Of a stretch of 64,000 nt of DNA, positions 26,550-38,403 are shown in pieces (position 1 is the first letter of the stretch; each line of letters begins with the position of its first letter). The notes below the pieces were generated by a model, which saw nothing but the letters and a program-made list of their open reading frames with translations, had not been told where the DNA came from and made no database searches. This DNA is from Parasponia andersonii (taxonomy: Eukaryota; Streptophyta; Magnoliopsida; Rosales; Cannabaceae): assembly GCA_002914805.1 (NCBI GenBank), contig JXTB01000014.1, forward strand, positions 1,149,214 to 1,213,213, written 5' to 3'. Position numbers and translations under genes: made by a program.

Positions 26550-27082
26550 TGTTGGAATATTTTGTACGGACTAGTATAATCACTGGTAACTCACTATATC
26601 TTAATTAAAGTATATTAAGGATAACCATATTTGTATGTATGATTGATTATGTATAATATTACTAATTGAGGAGTCATAATGGGATGAACTACACATTTTA
26701 ATATATATGAGACCTCTAGTTTCACACTCTTTGGACACTTTGGCCAGCCTATTGGGCCAAGGGTATGAGCTACCACACATGTGACAAAACCCACTAGCCC
26801 ATTCATTGATAAAACCGATTGTTGACCAGTTTGTGGGAGAAGGGGCGAGTGTTCGTTTGGGGTGGTTTTTGGCTGAGACCCCAAGAGAGACAAAGAGTGC
26901 TGAATGCCATCAATTCTCTTTTTCTTCTTCGCTATTTTTGCAACTTACGGGAGCACAAAAGAAGAAAAATGGCCGGTCAAGTCCGCAAGCCACCACCATA
27001 GAAGTAATATCCAGTTTATGGGTTAATATGCTTTAAGTTTAAATGGATTGTTGTTAGTTATTTTACGGATTTTAATTCAACA
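26550..27082 (+). repeat. right LTR of the 20.3-27.1 kb copia element
   Basis: Begins tgttggaatattttgta and ends aattcaaca. The element's non-coding GTCGTTT flank begins immediately after it. Confidence 0.85.
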
Positions 27083-27965
27083 CGTTTTTCTGCCCGGTGA
27101 TTACTGATCCATTTTTGTCCACTATTGTTTTCTGTTGGTTTACGGCCGTTTTCCTGGTTTCTGTGATTTAGTGTAATTAACGTTTTCTGCTGTTGCTTAT
27201 ACGCGTTAATCAATCATGCAGTTTTTGCATTTTGACGTTGCATCGTTGTTACGCCGTTTATTATTGTTGTAGATTTTTTTTTTCAAAAAATTTCACCGTC
27301 TTTTTAGTTTTATTGTCGTTTTATGCTTTCCATCTTATATTGCTTTCCTTTTCTTGTCATGTTGTGGTTTCTGTTGGTATTCAGGTTATTGTCGTTTTTC
27401 CATTTCTGTGGTTTGCTTAATTTGATGTCGTTTTATTCCCCTTTTTGGGGTTGCTGTGGTCTTCCGAAGGTTATTGTTGTTATTTCCATTTTTCCTGGCT
27501 CATCAAGTTTTGTCCTTCATGGTTTAATTATCGTCAAAGTTTAGTTTCTGTTGTCTTCCCCATTTATGTCGTTTCCAGTGTCTATTGTCTTTTTCAATTT
27601 GTGTGGATTCTGTCGTTTCTTTTTTTTTTTAACGAAGATTTTGTCGTTTCTGAGTTTAGGTCGTAATGTTGTTTTAGGATGATGTCGTTCGTTCCTGTTA
27701 GATATCGTTTCTTTTTTTTTTTTAACGAAGATTTTGTCGTTTCTGAGTTTAGGTCGTGATGTTGTTTTAGGATGGTGTCGTTCGTTCCCGTTAGATGTCG
27801 TTTCTTTAGTTATGAGTAAGTCGCTTTGTAGTTTATGTCGCTTCATGGTACGCTGTCGTTTAATATTTTAGTATTTTCGTGTCTTTTTCCGTTGATGTAG
27901 TTTGTTTTGTCTAATCGTCGTTTTATTTGTTATGTCGTTTTGTAGCTATCGTCGTTTTCCTGTCC
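27083..27965 (+). repeat. GTCGTTT-rich tract, right part
   Basis: At least a dozen GTCGTT words lie in about 880 bp, all on the plus strand, usually spaced 15-60 bp apart in T/G-rich DNA. It includes a recent tandem duplication of about 92 bp, with units starting at 27611 and 27703 and a third start at 27796 that breaks off early. Several ORFs cross it because the repeat lacks stops in some frames. None looks like a real gene. Confidence 0.75.
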
Positions 27966-28646
27966 ATGCTTTCCTGTTTGCGGCCTCACCCTCTGCGCTT
28001 TGGCCCATAACATTTCCCAATACTTGAAATCATGATTTCCTCGTTCCGTGGTTAAATGTTTTTGTTTTGTCAACCAAAATTAACGCTAAAACATTAATGT
28101 TATTAATAAAGTTTTTGGTGTTATGCTGTCACAGAAAGTAAGCGTTAATGTTAATAATAACTGTTGTGAAAACATCATTATGATATGTGCTGTTGTGTTT
28201 CGTTCCCTGATTAAATAGCTCTATAACACGTTTTAACTAACTTCTTTAATCACGACAAGCAAGATTGATTCTTTCAAATAATTAACGACAGCATTAAAAG
28301 TTCATACCACATAATAGTGGATGAGACTGGCGCTTGCAGTGGTCAATTACAAAATTAATAAACTCAATTAATGACATTGATTCAATGCGTATATGTGGTC
28401 AAGCGAGTTACATAAAAGTTGCAAAATTGGATTTGCTTCAGGTGGAGACATATTAAGTAGACAAGTACAATTGAACACATAAATAAACTCTCATATACAC
28501 TCGGCATTTTTTTCAAAATTTTTTTTTCTCCCCAAGTCGGGCCATATAATGGCAATCAAATCATCATTTTGGAAACATAATAATTTATATTTTGAAAAAA
28601 ATAAATAAATAAACCAAGAGAAAAACAAAAATTATAAAAACATCAA
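27966..28646. other. intergenic DNA 3' of DUF3339 copy 2
   Basis: No supported gene is seen. It is AT-rich and likely includes the 3' end of the minus-strand DUF3339 transcript close to 28646. Confidence 0.5.
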
Positions 28647-28856
28647 TCAACCGGTGACAATGTGGATTCCAACCGCCAATAGAAGGATGGTAAAAACGCC
28701 AAAAAAGATGATGGTGTGGACAAAAATGGCCTTGCCATTGGTGGTGAAGCTGCCGAATTCAACAGGGCGGGTGTGGCCGGGTAGCTGGAAGAGGAGGCCT
28801 GGGGAGAGCAGTATGAAGAGCAGCCACCCTATTAGAACTGGTGCCCAATCCAACAT
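28647..28856 (-). CDS. DUF3339 family small membrane protein (copy 2)
   Basis: A single-exon 69-aa protein. It begins MLDWAPVLIGWLLFILLSPG, continues LLFQLPG and PVEFGSFTTNG, then a second hydrophobic segment (IFVHTIIFFGVFTILLLAV) and ends HIVTG. It has the two-membrane-segment layout and exact length of the family. It is about 61% identical to the copy at 19151-19360 and on the same strand, which points to a tandem pair pushed apart by the copia insertion between them. The molecular function of the family is not established. Confidence 0.88.
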   Translation of the reverse strand: MLDWAPVLIGWLLFILLSPGLLFQLPGHTRPVEFGSFTTNGKAIFVHTIIFFGVFTILLLAVGIHIVTG

Positions 28857-31510
28857 GATTGATGGAGATACCTAAGCCCTCTGCTCCAATTTTCAGACTA
28901 ATTGGTAGAAATAGTAGTATGCTGTGTTGGTTGTGAGCGAGCAATCTTGTATCAACATAGCGTAACGTTTTTATACTACATTTATTAAAGAGAAAAAATA
29001 GAGTGGATTCTTGGGCACTATTTTAACTCCAAGTAGAGGAATAGCTATTCGCTAAGCCTGTAGAGTTTGAGCATCTCTTTTCCTTTATGAATTGTTTCAT
29101 ATATGTTCTTTAAAATCCCGGCCATACACAAATTTTTTGGGTATTGTAAAGAGAGCTTTGGATTCTTGTATGGCAGGACTAAATTCTCACGCAAATGGCA
29201 CTTTTTTGCTTTCTTTTAAAGAAATGCATATTCATTTTAACCAAAAGAAGCCTATGCTGGTGGGTTTAGCATCTACTATGTATCATATAGTATTGATCAT
29301 AGTTTGTTTTGTTTTTACTCTAAACTGTACTTACAGCTGTTCAAAACTTGAAGACCTATCACCGATCATAACGATCTAATCTAATTTGTAAATATGGGAT
29401 TTTCCCCAATCGACTAGAGTAGTATTAGCGAACACTCACTTTATTCACAAATAATGAGTCAATGAATTTGGCATATAAGAAAGAGGTTGAAAATATTGGC
29501 AAACATTCCTTAAATCGATTATGCTCAAATCGATTGCTCTACATCAATCGGCCATTATCTTTCTTTTTTTTTTTTTTTTTTTTTTTTCCCTTTTTTCGCT
29601 CGACTTAAAAACTCTGCACCAATTATTGATTGTATCTCTTTCCCTACGGTCCTTTTCCCTTTTTTTGTTTTTCAAAGGATAAAAATTTCATACAAAAAAT
29701 ATTTTCTTTGGCTATAATATTCAATTATAAATTTCGATTTCAACTCTCTTGGACGACTTTTAAGCTTATCAAGTGTTTTTTTTTACTCCTTAATTTTTAC
29801 ATAGGAGTCATGACCAAGTGCGTCCCTATAACGTCTTTAAAGATTTGATGTTATATATATATATATATAAACTGATGTTCTAACTAATATTCTATATTAA
29901 ATACAGTACTAGGATTGCACTTAATTGCAATTTATTAACTGTATCTATATATGCTCAAGCGTGCCAGTGTGCTATGCTTACATCATTTGATGAAGAGAGA
30001 AGGGAAAAAAAATCCTAACAAAATATATTCCTTGTCGCACTAGCAAACACAAATTCATAGGTTACCGTTTGAGTCATTTATAGAGATCTCAACTTAAACA
30101 TATTTAAACTCTATAAATGACTTTAGATAAATTACTTGACTAAATACTTTTTTTCCACTTTTTCTTTACTTTTTACAGCACGTAAATATGTCATCGACAC
30201 TTGACATATACTACTCAATATATTTTGTGAAGAAAAAGAAGGCAAAGCAACTGTTATAAAATCATTTTGGGTGCTCTCTTCAACGTAAATATGGTATGCG
30301 ATAATACCACAAAATGAGCATTATTTGTTAGATACCATTTTTTATGAAGAGAGTCAATTGAGTGCTGAGTCAAGTAAATCGAAGAGAGAACAATATACAA
30401 CGAATTATATTGCCATTTTTTTTTTCAGGAAGATAATTGATCTGTTTTTTCTTTTCCTTGATCTTAAAAGGGATCCTTCTTCTCCTTTTTCGGTACGCAA
30501 AGCAGAAGATTAAATTAACGTAAGTCCGATACTTTACAAGTTTACATTGAAAGTTGTTATTTACATTTATCAACTCCAATGCCTAATATTCTCTTAATTC
30601 CTCTTTTTTACAATTCCTCAAAAAAGGAAAAGATCTCTTTATAAATTTTGGATAGAAATTGCTATAAACACTCAAAACGTAGGAAAAATTACATAATAAA
30701 ACCTGAATTTTCTTTTTTGACAAAAAAAATATTCAGAAAATTAAAACATTCTATTTTTTTTGTTTTTGTTTTTGAAGTTTCACCTTGGTTAGTGCAAATT
30801 GATCAAAACTAATGATCGGAATTACTTTTTTTTTTTTAAATAGTGATCAGAAAATTGAAATATGCCTAAAAAGTTGACCAAATAAGACAAAACATAACTT
30901 ATTTAACTGAACTTGATACAATTATCATATACTTTATCCTGTATTATCACTTTTTTTTAGGTTTATGCTTGTTTGGTTAAATTTTCCACAGTTTATCCTC
31001 TAAATATGTACTTTTAACTGAATAATTTCAACTTTGTGTTTTTTTTTTCAACTTTGTGTTAACTATAGATGAATTTTATTAAAAAAAAAAAAAAACTATA
31101 GATGAATTAGGAGGAATATCTAAAAATCAAAGGTCTAAACGGTAATTTTGATAAAATCCAATACGATTATATTTTGGACACTGGCATAGGACACGTATAT
31201 GTGGCACGTGTAGAGCACTTATTACATATTTATAGCACCACAGCAGGCCAAAGAGCATTTGACTTAGTATTCTAAGCACGTGCAAAACAAACTCATCAGG
31301 TTGTCCACTATCATTTCCTCCCTGATTAAATAAGAATAATCTCATTAATGTTGTACAAATATTACATAAAATCATAAATAGTATTAATTGTATTTTTAAG
31401 GAATTCCCTAAAATCAAAAAATTAGAGGACATTAATTTTGGGCCTCACAAATTCATAAAAGAATGAGAATTAAGAACCCGTAAAAATGGAGCTATTTCAG
31501 TTAAAAGAGG
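28857..31510. other. intergenic DNA with a poly-T tract
   Basis: A T-run of about 24 lies at 29564-29587, a TA microsatellite at about 29852-29869 and further poly-A/T runs near 30820 and 31080. An ORF at 29092-29379 has no recognisable domain. Short duplications (ttcaactttgtgtt and ctatagatgaatt) occur at 31026-31110. No gene is supported. Confidence 0.5.
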
Positions 31511-32084
31511 GTTGACGTGCAGGTCTCTCATTGGAGGTCTCTCTAATCCCGCGCTAAAATTTCTCCTCCTCCCATTTCTTAGGGTTTCTCTCTCTCTCTC
31601 TCTCTCCCCTCCCTCCGTCGCTTTTCTGCCCCTAAACTTTCCCGCCGGTCGGCGTATTTTCTCGGAAAATTTCAAAAATTTTCCGACTGGATTCCCGACC
31701 GTTCCGTTTTAGCGGGAAAAAAGAGGCTCAAACTCTCCGACCGAACATCCTCGAATTCAATCCACATCCTGACCCGCGATTCCGATTCCTGAGGTCGAAG
31801 CACAGGTTGTTTCGGACGAGGAGAAGAGGAAGAGGTCGGCCCTTTTGAATTCGGTGAGTCTCGTTTGTTTCATCACGACATAAATGTTTCGTGCTTTTCT
31901 TTGATTTGTTTGGTTCCCGAGAAAACGGAGGAAGATTATCATTATGTTGATTAGAAAACATAATCTCCTTCTTTGTCTTCATTAATTTATGTATTGAGCT
32001 GGAAAAATGTAAGTGTAAAGAGGCAAAAGAAGATGAAGCGTTTGAAATTTGTTAATATCTCGTTAAATTTCATTTCTATGGTTC

Positions 32085-32116
<32 letters not shown>

Positions 32117-32193
32117 CAAAGGTCATAGATTAATAATGGTTCTTTGTTTTAGCTAGGTAAGAAGAGCAATTACTGTCTTGATTGTTGGTGAAG
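31511..32193 (+). promoter_or_regulatory. 5' leader of the CBSCBSPB gene, with a CT repeat and leader intron
   Basis: A GC-richer stretch carries a (CT)n run at about 31587-31606, typical of plant 5' leaders. A probable leader intron runs from the gtgagt donor at 31854 to an acceptor at 32152 or 32156, and contains a 29-base A-run (32088-32116). The coding ATG follows at 32194. The exact transcription start is not determined. Confidence 0.55.
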
Positions 32194-35100
32194 ATGGCAA
32201 GTCATGGTGGTGGTTCTCGAAAAAGTCTGTCTTTGTCGAATACAACGTTGCACGGAAAGAAGAAATCTTCTGAGAATGGAGGCCCCGATTCCGCCCGCAA
32301 ATCCTTTCAATCTTCTAAGCCTGCGTACGTTTGTAATTGGTTTTTAATGTCATTGTGAAATTCTATTAGTTTCATTGGTGAAAACTTTTTGTATTATGAT
32401 TACTGTGCTATTGAACATAGTCTTGCTGTGACTTTCTGAGTAAAACATTGAAAAGTGTAGGGGATGCTGATGTAAAAAGACATATGAAGTGTCCGTTTCG
32501 TTTGTTTGACCTTTTTAGGTAAAAAAATGAGGAAAGTAATAAGTTCTTGTATCTGGCAACAGGGGATTAACGGGAGAGCGTACAGTAAAAAGATTGAGGC
32601 TGTCAAAGGCCCTGACGGTACCTGAGAGCACAACTGTTGCTGAGGCTTGCCGTCGAATGGCTGCTCGTAGAGTTGATGCTTTGTTGCTAACTGATTCTAA
32701 TGCATTGCTTTGTGGAATTCTTACAGACAAGGTATGATTTTGTATAGATGTGATCATTTGCAAGAACTGCAAAAAAAAAAAAAAAACACATTAGAAGGAA
32801 AGAAAGAAAGAAAGAGAAAGAAAACATGAATGGTGCATTTAATGAATTTTAATGGGTTTGCTTTGTTTTTGCTTATCTATTCTATCATATTGTTAAAGGA
32901 TATAGCAACAAGAGTTATAGCTCATGAGCTTAATCTTGAGGAGACTCCTGTTTCTAAAGTCATGACGAGGAACCCCACCTTTGTTCTTTCTGATACTCTT
33001 GCTGTGGAAGCTCTACAGAAGATGGTACAAGGTTGGTAACAGTTTCAGAGTCACATTCAATCTTTGGGATATCTCACTGTATTAAATCTCACCCTATAAT
33101 AAAATTGCTGATTCCTATTTCTACAGGAAAATTCAGACATTTGCCTGTGGTAGAAAATGGAGAGGTTATTGCTTTGCTTGATATAGCAAAGTGTTTATAT
33201 GACGCTATTGCTCGCATGGAAAGGGCAGCGGAAAAAGGAAAGGCTATTGCTGCCGCTGTTGAAGGAGTTGAAAAGAATTGGGGCACAACTATTTCTGGTT
33301 GGTGGAGTCTTTATCCCATCCTAGTTCATTTGTTTATTGTAAAGAGAGTATTATCTAGTTTTTCTGAGTTACTAATCAGTATCCAATTTTTTCATTTAGG
33401 CGTGTATTATTTAGTTGTCTTCGTTAGAGAAAGAAGTAGATTTCATGCTGTTTTGTTTGATGTGCAGGTCCAAATACTTTTATTGAAACCATTCGAGAGC
33501 GGATGTTTAGGCCATCTTTGTCTACCATCATTCCGGAGAATTCAAAGTAGGTAATATTTCTTTATATATCTATTAATTCTATGCATATGTTTTTGAGTAA
33601 AGTTATCCAAGTTACTCATCTAATGGTTAGTTGATTCATACAGGGTTGTAACGCTTTCGCTAACAGACACAGTTTTAACGGCAACAAAAAAGATGCTTGA
33701 ACTGCGATTAAGCTCAGCAGTTGTTACGGTTGATAGTAAACCACGGGGAATTCTTACGTAAGGATCTTGTGAATTTTTTATTCAACTGCCTTCTTAGTCC
33801 CATAAGGAAAAAAAGAAAGGGGGAGGTGGGGGTGGTTGAAAAAAAGAATATAAACTTGTTGCTTTGTGATGTTTAATGGGATTGTAATCATATTCATTTG
33901 AATTTGTCAGTTCAAAGGATATCCTGATGCGGGTCATTGCACAAAATCTTCCTCCGGATTCTACTCTCGTAGAAAAGGTACTTCTCTATATACTCAACAA
34001 ACTTTGTTGTTTGGCCTAATTCTCGTGCATGCCGGGTACATGCTATGCAGTTTATGCCTATAATAAATTTTCTCAACTCCGAAACTGATGAAATATGATC
34101 TATTCTCTGGGCATAAGTGCATGAGCATGTGCATGTGCATGGTACAACCGTTCAAGTGATAAATTGTGAAAATAATCTAATCTCTTATGCTGGATGCCTT
34201 TGATCTGATTCACAGGTGATGACCCCAAATCCAGAATGTGCTACTGTTGATACGCCCATTGTTGATGCATTGCATACCATGCATGATGGGAAATTTTTGC
34301 ACCTTCCTGTGATAGATAGAGGTAACATATGGATTCACCAAGGTTTCATTTTGTTATTCTTGCGTAGTTAGTTTTTCTTTTTTCCTTTGTTGGTGGGCCA
34401 TTGTTTCTGACAGCATTTATGTTTGGATGCAGATGGGAATATAGTTGCTGTTGTTGATGTAATTCACATCACTCATGCAGCTGTTGCCACTGTAAGACAA
34501 ATCTTTATTCTTCATGAACTAATTACTGTTTAAATTCAATATTGCATAATTTTGTAGAGGGCAGTCTCAGTGCATGCAGTAATGTTGTTGGCTTAAAGAG
34601 ATAGTTCCCATCTATGAAGAGATGCAACTCATGTGCCAATCTGTTTTTCTTGACCATCTATAAATGTGGGGAAAGATATAACATAAAGAATTGCATAATA
34701 TAGCGAGGAAACATCAATTCATGTCTTTATTTTGTAGTTGACGTTCTTGTCTTGTGGTAAGGGCTCGACTTTCAACTGATTGGTGGTTAGGCGATTATGG
34801 GCTTAAGTTCTTGTGTACAGCAGACTATTGTCCAGTAACTTTAAGCTGCCGTAACTCGGAATGATTTTCCTCACTCAATATGTGGTTTCTAGTGATATCT
34901 ACGCTATATAAGAAACAGGAAGGGTTAAATTCTACCGATGTTTTTGTACTTTAGCTGTTTTGTGCCCTTTGAAGTGTTGTCTTAACTTGTAGAAACATTT
35001 TTTTTATAAATTGTTTTAGTAACTATTGTCTTGTTCTGTGTCACTATCTTTTTCTAACTAGGTTGGAAGTTCTGCTGGAGTTAACAATGAGGCTGCAAGC

Positions 35101-36523
35101 ACTATGATGCAGAAGTTTTGGGATTCTGCCATGGCCTCCCATGATGACGATGAGGAAACTAGGAGGTATGCATGGTTATACAAATATATATGGTTATATA
35201 TATTATGTCATTGAAGCTACATCAACCTTATATTCTGCTTGTTACTGCTGATATATTTGGATACTGACTCACTTTTATTTTTGTCACAGTGAAGGTTCCT
35301 TGAAACTGGCTTCTGATGGAGCGGATACAGGGAGATCATTTCCCTATACTCTATCAGGATTGTCTAATACTTTTGCATTTAAAATTCAAGATAAGAAGGG
35401 CCGAATGCATAGATTTACTTGTGGTATGGTATTCTTATTCTTAACAATTAAAGCAATGGTCAAATTACAATATTTATGGTCTTCTATTACACATGGGACA
35501 CTGCTGTCATATCATCGGTATATGCTTCTCGTCACAAATGCTTCCTCATGCTTACTCTTTCTTAGCGTTTGTTTGGTCCTAGTATTTGAATCAAGATTGT
35601 ACAGCTCCTCCTAATGCCTTGCCCATAGGGAATGAAAACCAAATGTTAGTCTTCAGAGAAAATTTCCTCCTTGTCCCAACCATTGGCTGCTTTTCAAATG
35701 ACTGGTTTTTGGGACAAGGCCATCAATAATGGGTTGACTACTTTTGATAATAGTCATGTGCTTATTATTGGTGTTTCTGACTACTTATGTGGTTATTGCA
35801 TCTGGATTCAGATACTCGGAGTTTGACAGACCTTATAACTTCTATCATTCAGAGAGTGGGTGACGATATTGACCGCAACAATCTTCCTCAAATTATGGTA
35901 TATCTTCAGCGCCATGCTATTCTATAATCATCCCTTGGCATCTTGAAGACTTCTGCCTTTACGTTTACTAACTGATGGCTATATTTTGCAGTACGAAGAT
36001 GAAGATCATGATAAAGTTGTACTGGCATCAGATAATGATCTTTCAGCAGCTGTGGAACATGCCACACAAGCTGGTTGGAAGGTATATTATTGATTTGTCC
36101 ACGGTTACTGCTCTTGGTTCTTATTTTAGGAAAGGAAATGAACTAAGTCAAAGTCATAAAACCAGAAAATTTTTATATAGGCCGTGGAGAACTTGGTAGT
36201 ACACACTCTTTATTCAAGAAGATGGATTTTTCCTTGTTTTACAAAGTTTCCTCGTAGTAGAAGTTAGTTGAATGAATTGTTGATTTACCATTAGCCAATG
36301 AACCTTAACGAAACATGACATCTAATTATGAACTTTGAAGGGTTTGAGGCTGCATTTAGACTACTCAGGAACACGTGAAAATCGGAGAAGATTGGGTTCA
36401 GGAAGTCTGGATTATGCTCATGCAGATTCGGCTTGGGCCTCCGCATACAGTGCTGTTGCAGCCGGGGCCGCACTAGTGGCCGGGTTGGGGGTGTTGGCAT
36501 ATTTGAAGAGATCTGGGGTCTAA
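32194..36523 (+). CDS. CBS and PB1 domain-containing protein (CBSCBSPB family)
   Basis: Fourteen coding exons, placed by GT-AG sites with the frame kept throughout: 32194-32324, 32563-32731, 32899-33031, 33127-33297, 33468-33546, 33644-33757, 33911-33977, 34216-34321, 34433-34491, 35062-35165, 35290-35423, 35812-35897, 35992-36081 and 36341-36523. They give 541 aa. A Ser-rich N-terminus is followed by four CBS motifs in two pairs at about residues 56-180 and 225-345. Landmark stretches are ESTTVAEACRRMAARRVDAL, KFRHLPVVENGEVIALLDIA, KPRGILTSKDILMRVIAQNL and KFLHLPVIDRDGN. A PB1 domain at about 404-492 carries the acidic patch YEDEDHDKVVLASDNDL. A hydrophobic C-terminal tail (about 516-537) suggests membrane anchoring. 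CBS pairs usually bind adenosyl ligands and PB1 mediates protein pairing; the specific partners are unknown. It matches the plant CBSCBSPB family in order and length. The member number is uncertain. Confidence 0.93.
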
Positions 36524-36905
36524 TACAACTAAAATTTTCAGTCTTATTGTTGACTTGAATTGCCTTGTGCAAAATAATACCTTTCCCTGAGATCAGACTG
36601 GAATTTGGCCTGGAGGGCACGGCTTGTGCTTCATAAGTTCATATAATTTTCTGTACAAACTATACTGTATACGACGAAAAGAAATTACCTTTTTTTTCTC
36701 CCCTCCCCCGCACATTGCTACAAAATTTGCACGTTTGCCTCCCCGATTGGATTGTTCTTGTTGGTATACCTTGGTTTTTGCAGCTTCATGAATTTTGGAG
36801 ACTATAAAATTATAAGATGCTTGAAATGTAGAATTTGTTCATGAACTTCTTGTTCCTTTAATCATCCTGAAGTTAAAAGGCCATCTTTCTTCTATTTCCT
36901 TGGTA
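36524..36905 (+). other. 3' flank of the CBSCBSPB gene
   Basis: Likely holds the 3' UTR and polyadenylation region. No other gene is seen. Confidence 0.5.
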
Positions 36906-37655
36906 GTGATCAAATAAGTGCACGTGTGCAAATAACCTGTGTATTTTGTTTTGTATATCGGTTTGCCCCATGAAAAACGGAAATACTCTTTCCAATTATC
37001 ATCCTTACAAGATAAACGTTGCTTAAATTGATAGTTTCTCCGGTATAAATTACGTGACTGTTTTTGTTATGGAAAATATGCAGCTTTTTACCTTTCTTAG
37101 TATGATGGGAAAAACCACGGTTCTGAACACGAGAAAAACAAGTCAAGTATATTAGCCGTAGGGGAGAGTGAATGTAAATGATCTATTCAATGTAAAGGAG
37201 GAAATAAGTAACCCTTCTATGCCGACTAAACACATTATCACCTGCTTCTCGGATTCTTGGGAACTATATTGCTAAAACAACATTTGTAGTGTTTAACATC
37301 ATGCAGCAGGATATATGAGGTTTATCCCCTAAAAAAGGGGGTATATGAGGTTTACCAAATGAGTTCAAGTGCACAATTTACCGTGTGTATTTTGTTGTGT
37401 ATATTAGTATGCGGTACCAATACGTAAAGACTCTTATCAAAAAAAAAATCCTCTTTCCTATCATCCTTCCAAGATATTGTTTCCTAGTTTGTAGTTCGGA
37501 GGTCCAATGCACTCCATATTAAGAAACTTTTTGTTATGGAAAATATGCAGCCTTTTAAGCTTTTGAAGATTAACAAACACAAGAAAAAGGATTCCTTTCT
37601 TAAGTACGATGGGAAACTTAAAGGTTCTAAATACAAGAAAATAGACACATGAGGC
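36906..37655. repeat. diverged direct duplication, offset about 460 bp
   Basis: About 36935-37142 and 37380-37650 share, in order, gtgtattttgtt(t)tgtata, tctttcc-atcatcctt-caagat, tttttgttatggaaaatatgcag, tttcttagta-gatgggaaa and ggttct-aa-ac-agaaaa. The first copy lacks some insertions present in the second. A small tandem phrase (tatatgaggttta, 37313-37356) lies between them. No coding content is recognised. Confidence 0.65.
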
Positions 37656-37713
37656 ACAAAACTTGATAGAGTAAAGCCCTTTCTTTAGCAAAAATAGAAG
37701 ATGCACTATTTGG

Positions 37714-38318
37714 GTGGAGCGTTGAGGCGTCAAAATAAGCGGGTCGATTTGGTCCGGCCTACTCTAAGCGAGTTTGGAGAAAGAATGAGCTGAGCCGAGT
37801 TTTACCTGAAGTTTTAAAGTGTAGCCAACTTAGCCCGTAGGTCTGTCGGGCTCGAATTGGGCCAAAATTGGTTAGTCAGTGCCGGCCTGTTCTTGGCCTA
37901 ATTTTAAAAAAATCTAAAAAAATGAGATTATTATTTGTATAATTAGTTAAAATATTAGAAATTTAAAATAAAATTTATGAAAAAATAAATACTATGCAAT
38001 TTTTTTATTGATAAAAATTTTAAAATAATTAAATAAGCTAAAATTATATAAATAGAATAGTTGATAAAAAAAAGTTTAAGTATTGGAAAATTATTTAGAA
38101 TTAGATTGAAATTTGAACGCGTGAAAAAAAAGAGTGTGAGAATGTATATTTATAAGTATTGAAAAAAATTTGTATCTAAATTGAAAAAAATAAAAAATTT
38201 TATTTGACATATAACCCAACCCGACCTTAACCTAGGGTTGAGCCGAACTCGAGCCCGTTATAATGCGGGTCGGGCCAGGCCGTTTGGCTCGACCTATTTT
38301 GACACTTTTAGTGAAGTG
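37714..38318. mobile_element. non-autonomous hAT-type element (589 bp)
   Basis: The element at 37722-38310 has hAT-like ends. The left end reads TTGAGGCGTCAAAATAAG and the reverse complement of the right end reads TAAAAGTGTCAAAATAGG. GGGTCGGGCC-type words are dense in both subterminal parts, with AT-rich DNA between. The flanking 8-bp repeats gtggagcg (37714-37721) and gtgaagtg (38311-38318) differ only by two C/T-type transitions. It has no coding capacity. Confidence 0.75.
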
Positions 38319-38403
38319 TAAAAAAATATTAAATATTAATTTAGTGGGACCTATCTTACCTTATGGTATTTTTAAAGGGGAGGAGGGCAAACTCAATACT
38401 TTG

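Larger units (their letters stand above)
20269..27082 (+). mobile_element. second Ty1/copia LTR retrotransposon, heavily decayed
   Basis: Two matching LTRs of about 529 and 533 bp enclose about 5.75 kb. The left LTR is followed by a primer-binding site of the initiator tRNA-Met type (agtatcagagta), and a purine-rich tract (caagtgagagaa) precedes the right LTR. Copia traces survive as a reverse-transcriptase patch near 24890-24960 and an RNase H end near 26060-26110. A long non-coding leader with tandem repeats separates the left LTR from the coding traces. The coding region has very many breaks. No clear 5-bp target duplication is visible, so this is an ancient insertion. Confidence 0.8.

Noticed and set aside
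20264-27087. Five-base target duplication for the second copia element
   Set aside because: The bases flanking the two LTRs (aattt and cgttt) do not match well enough to call.
27541-27846. 101-codon minus-strand ORF with a repeated peptide
   Set aside because: It is the translation of the 92-bp tandem duplication; the internal repeat follows from the DNA repeat and there is no known domain.
29092-29379. 95-codon ORF with a hydrophobic segment
   Set aside because: No recognised domain, no splice context and AT-rich surroundings; likely chance.
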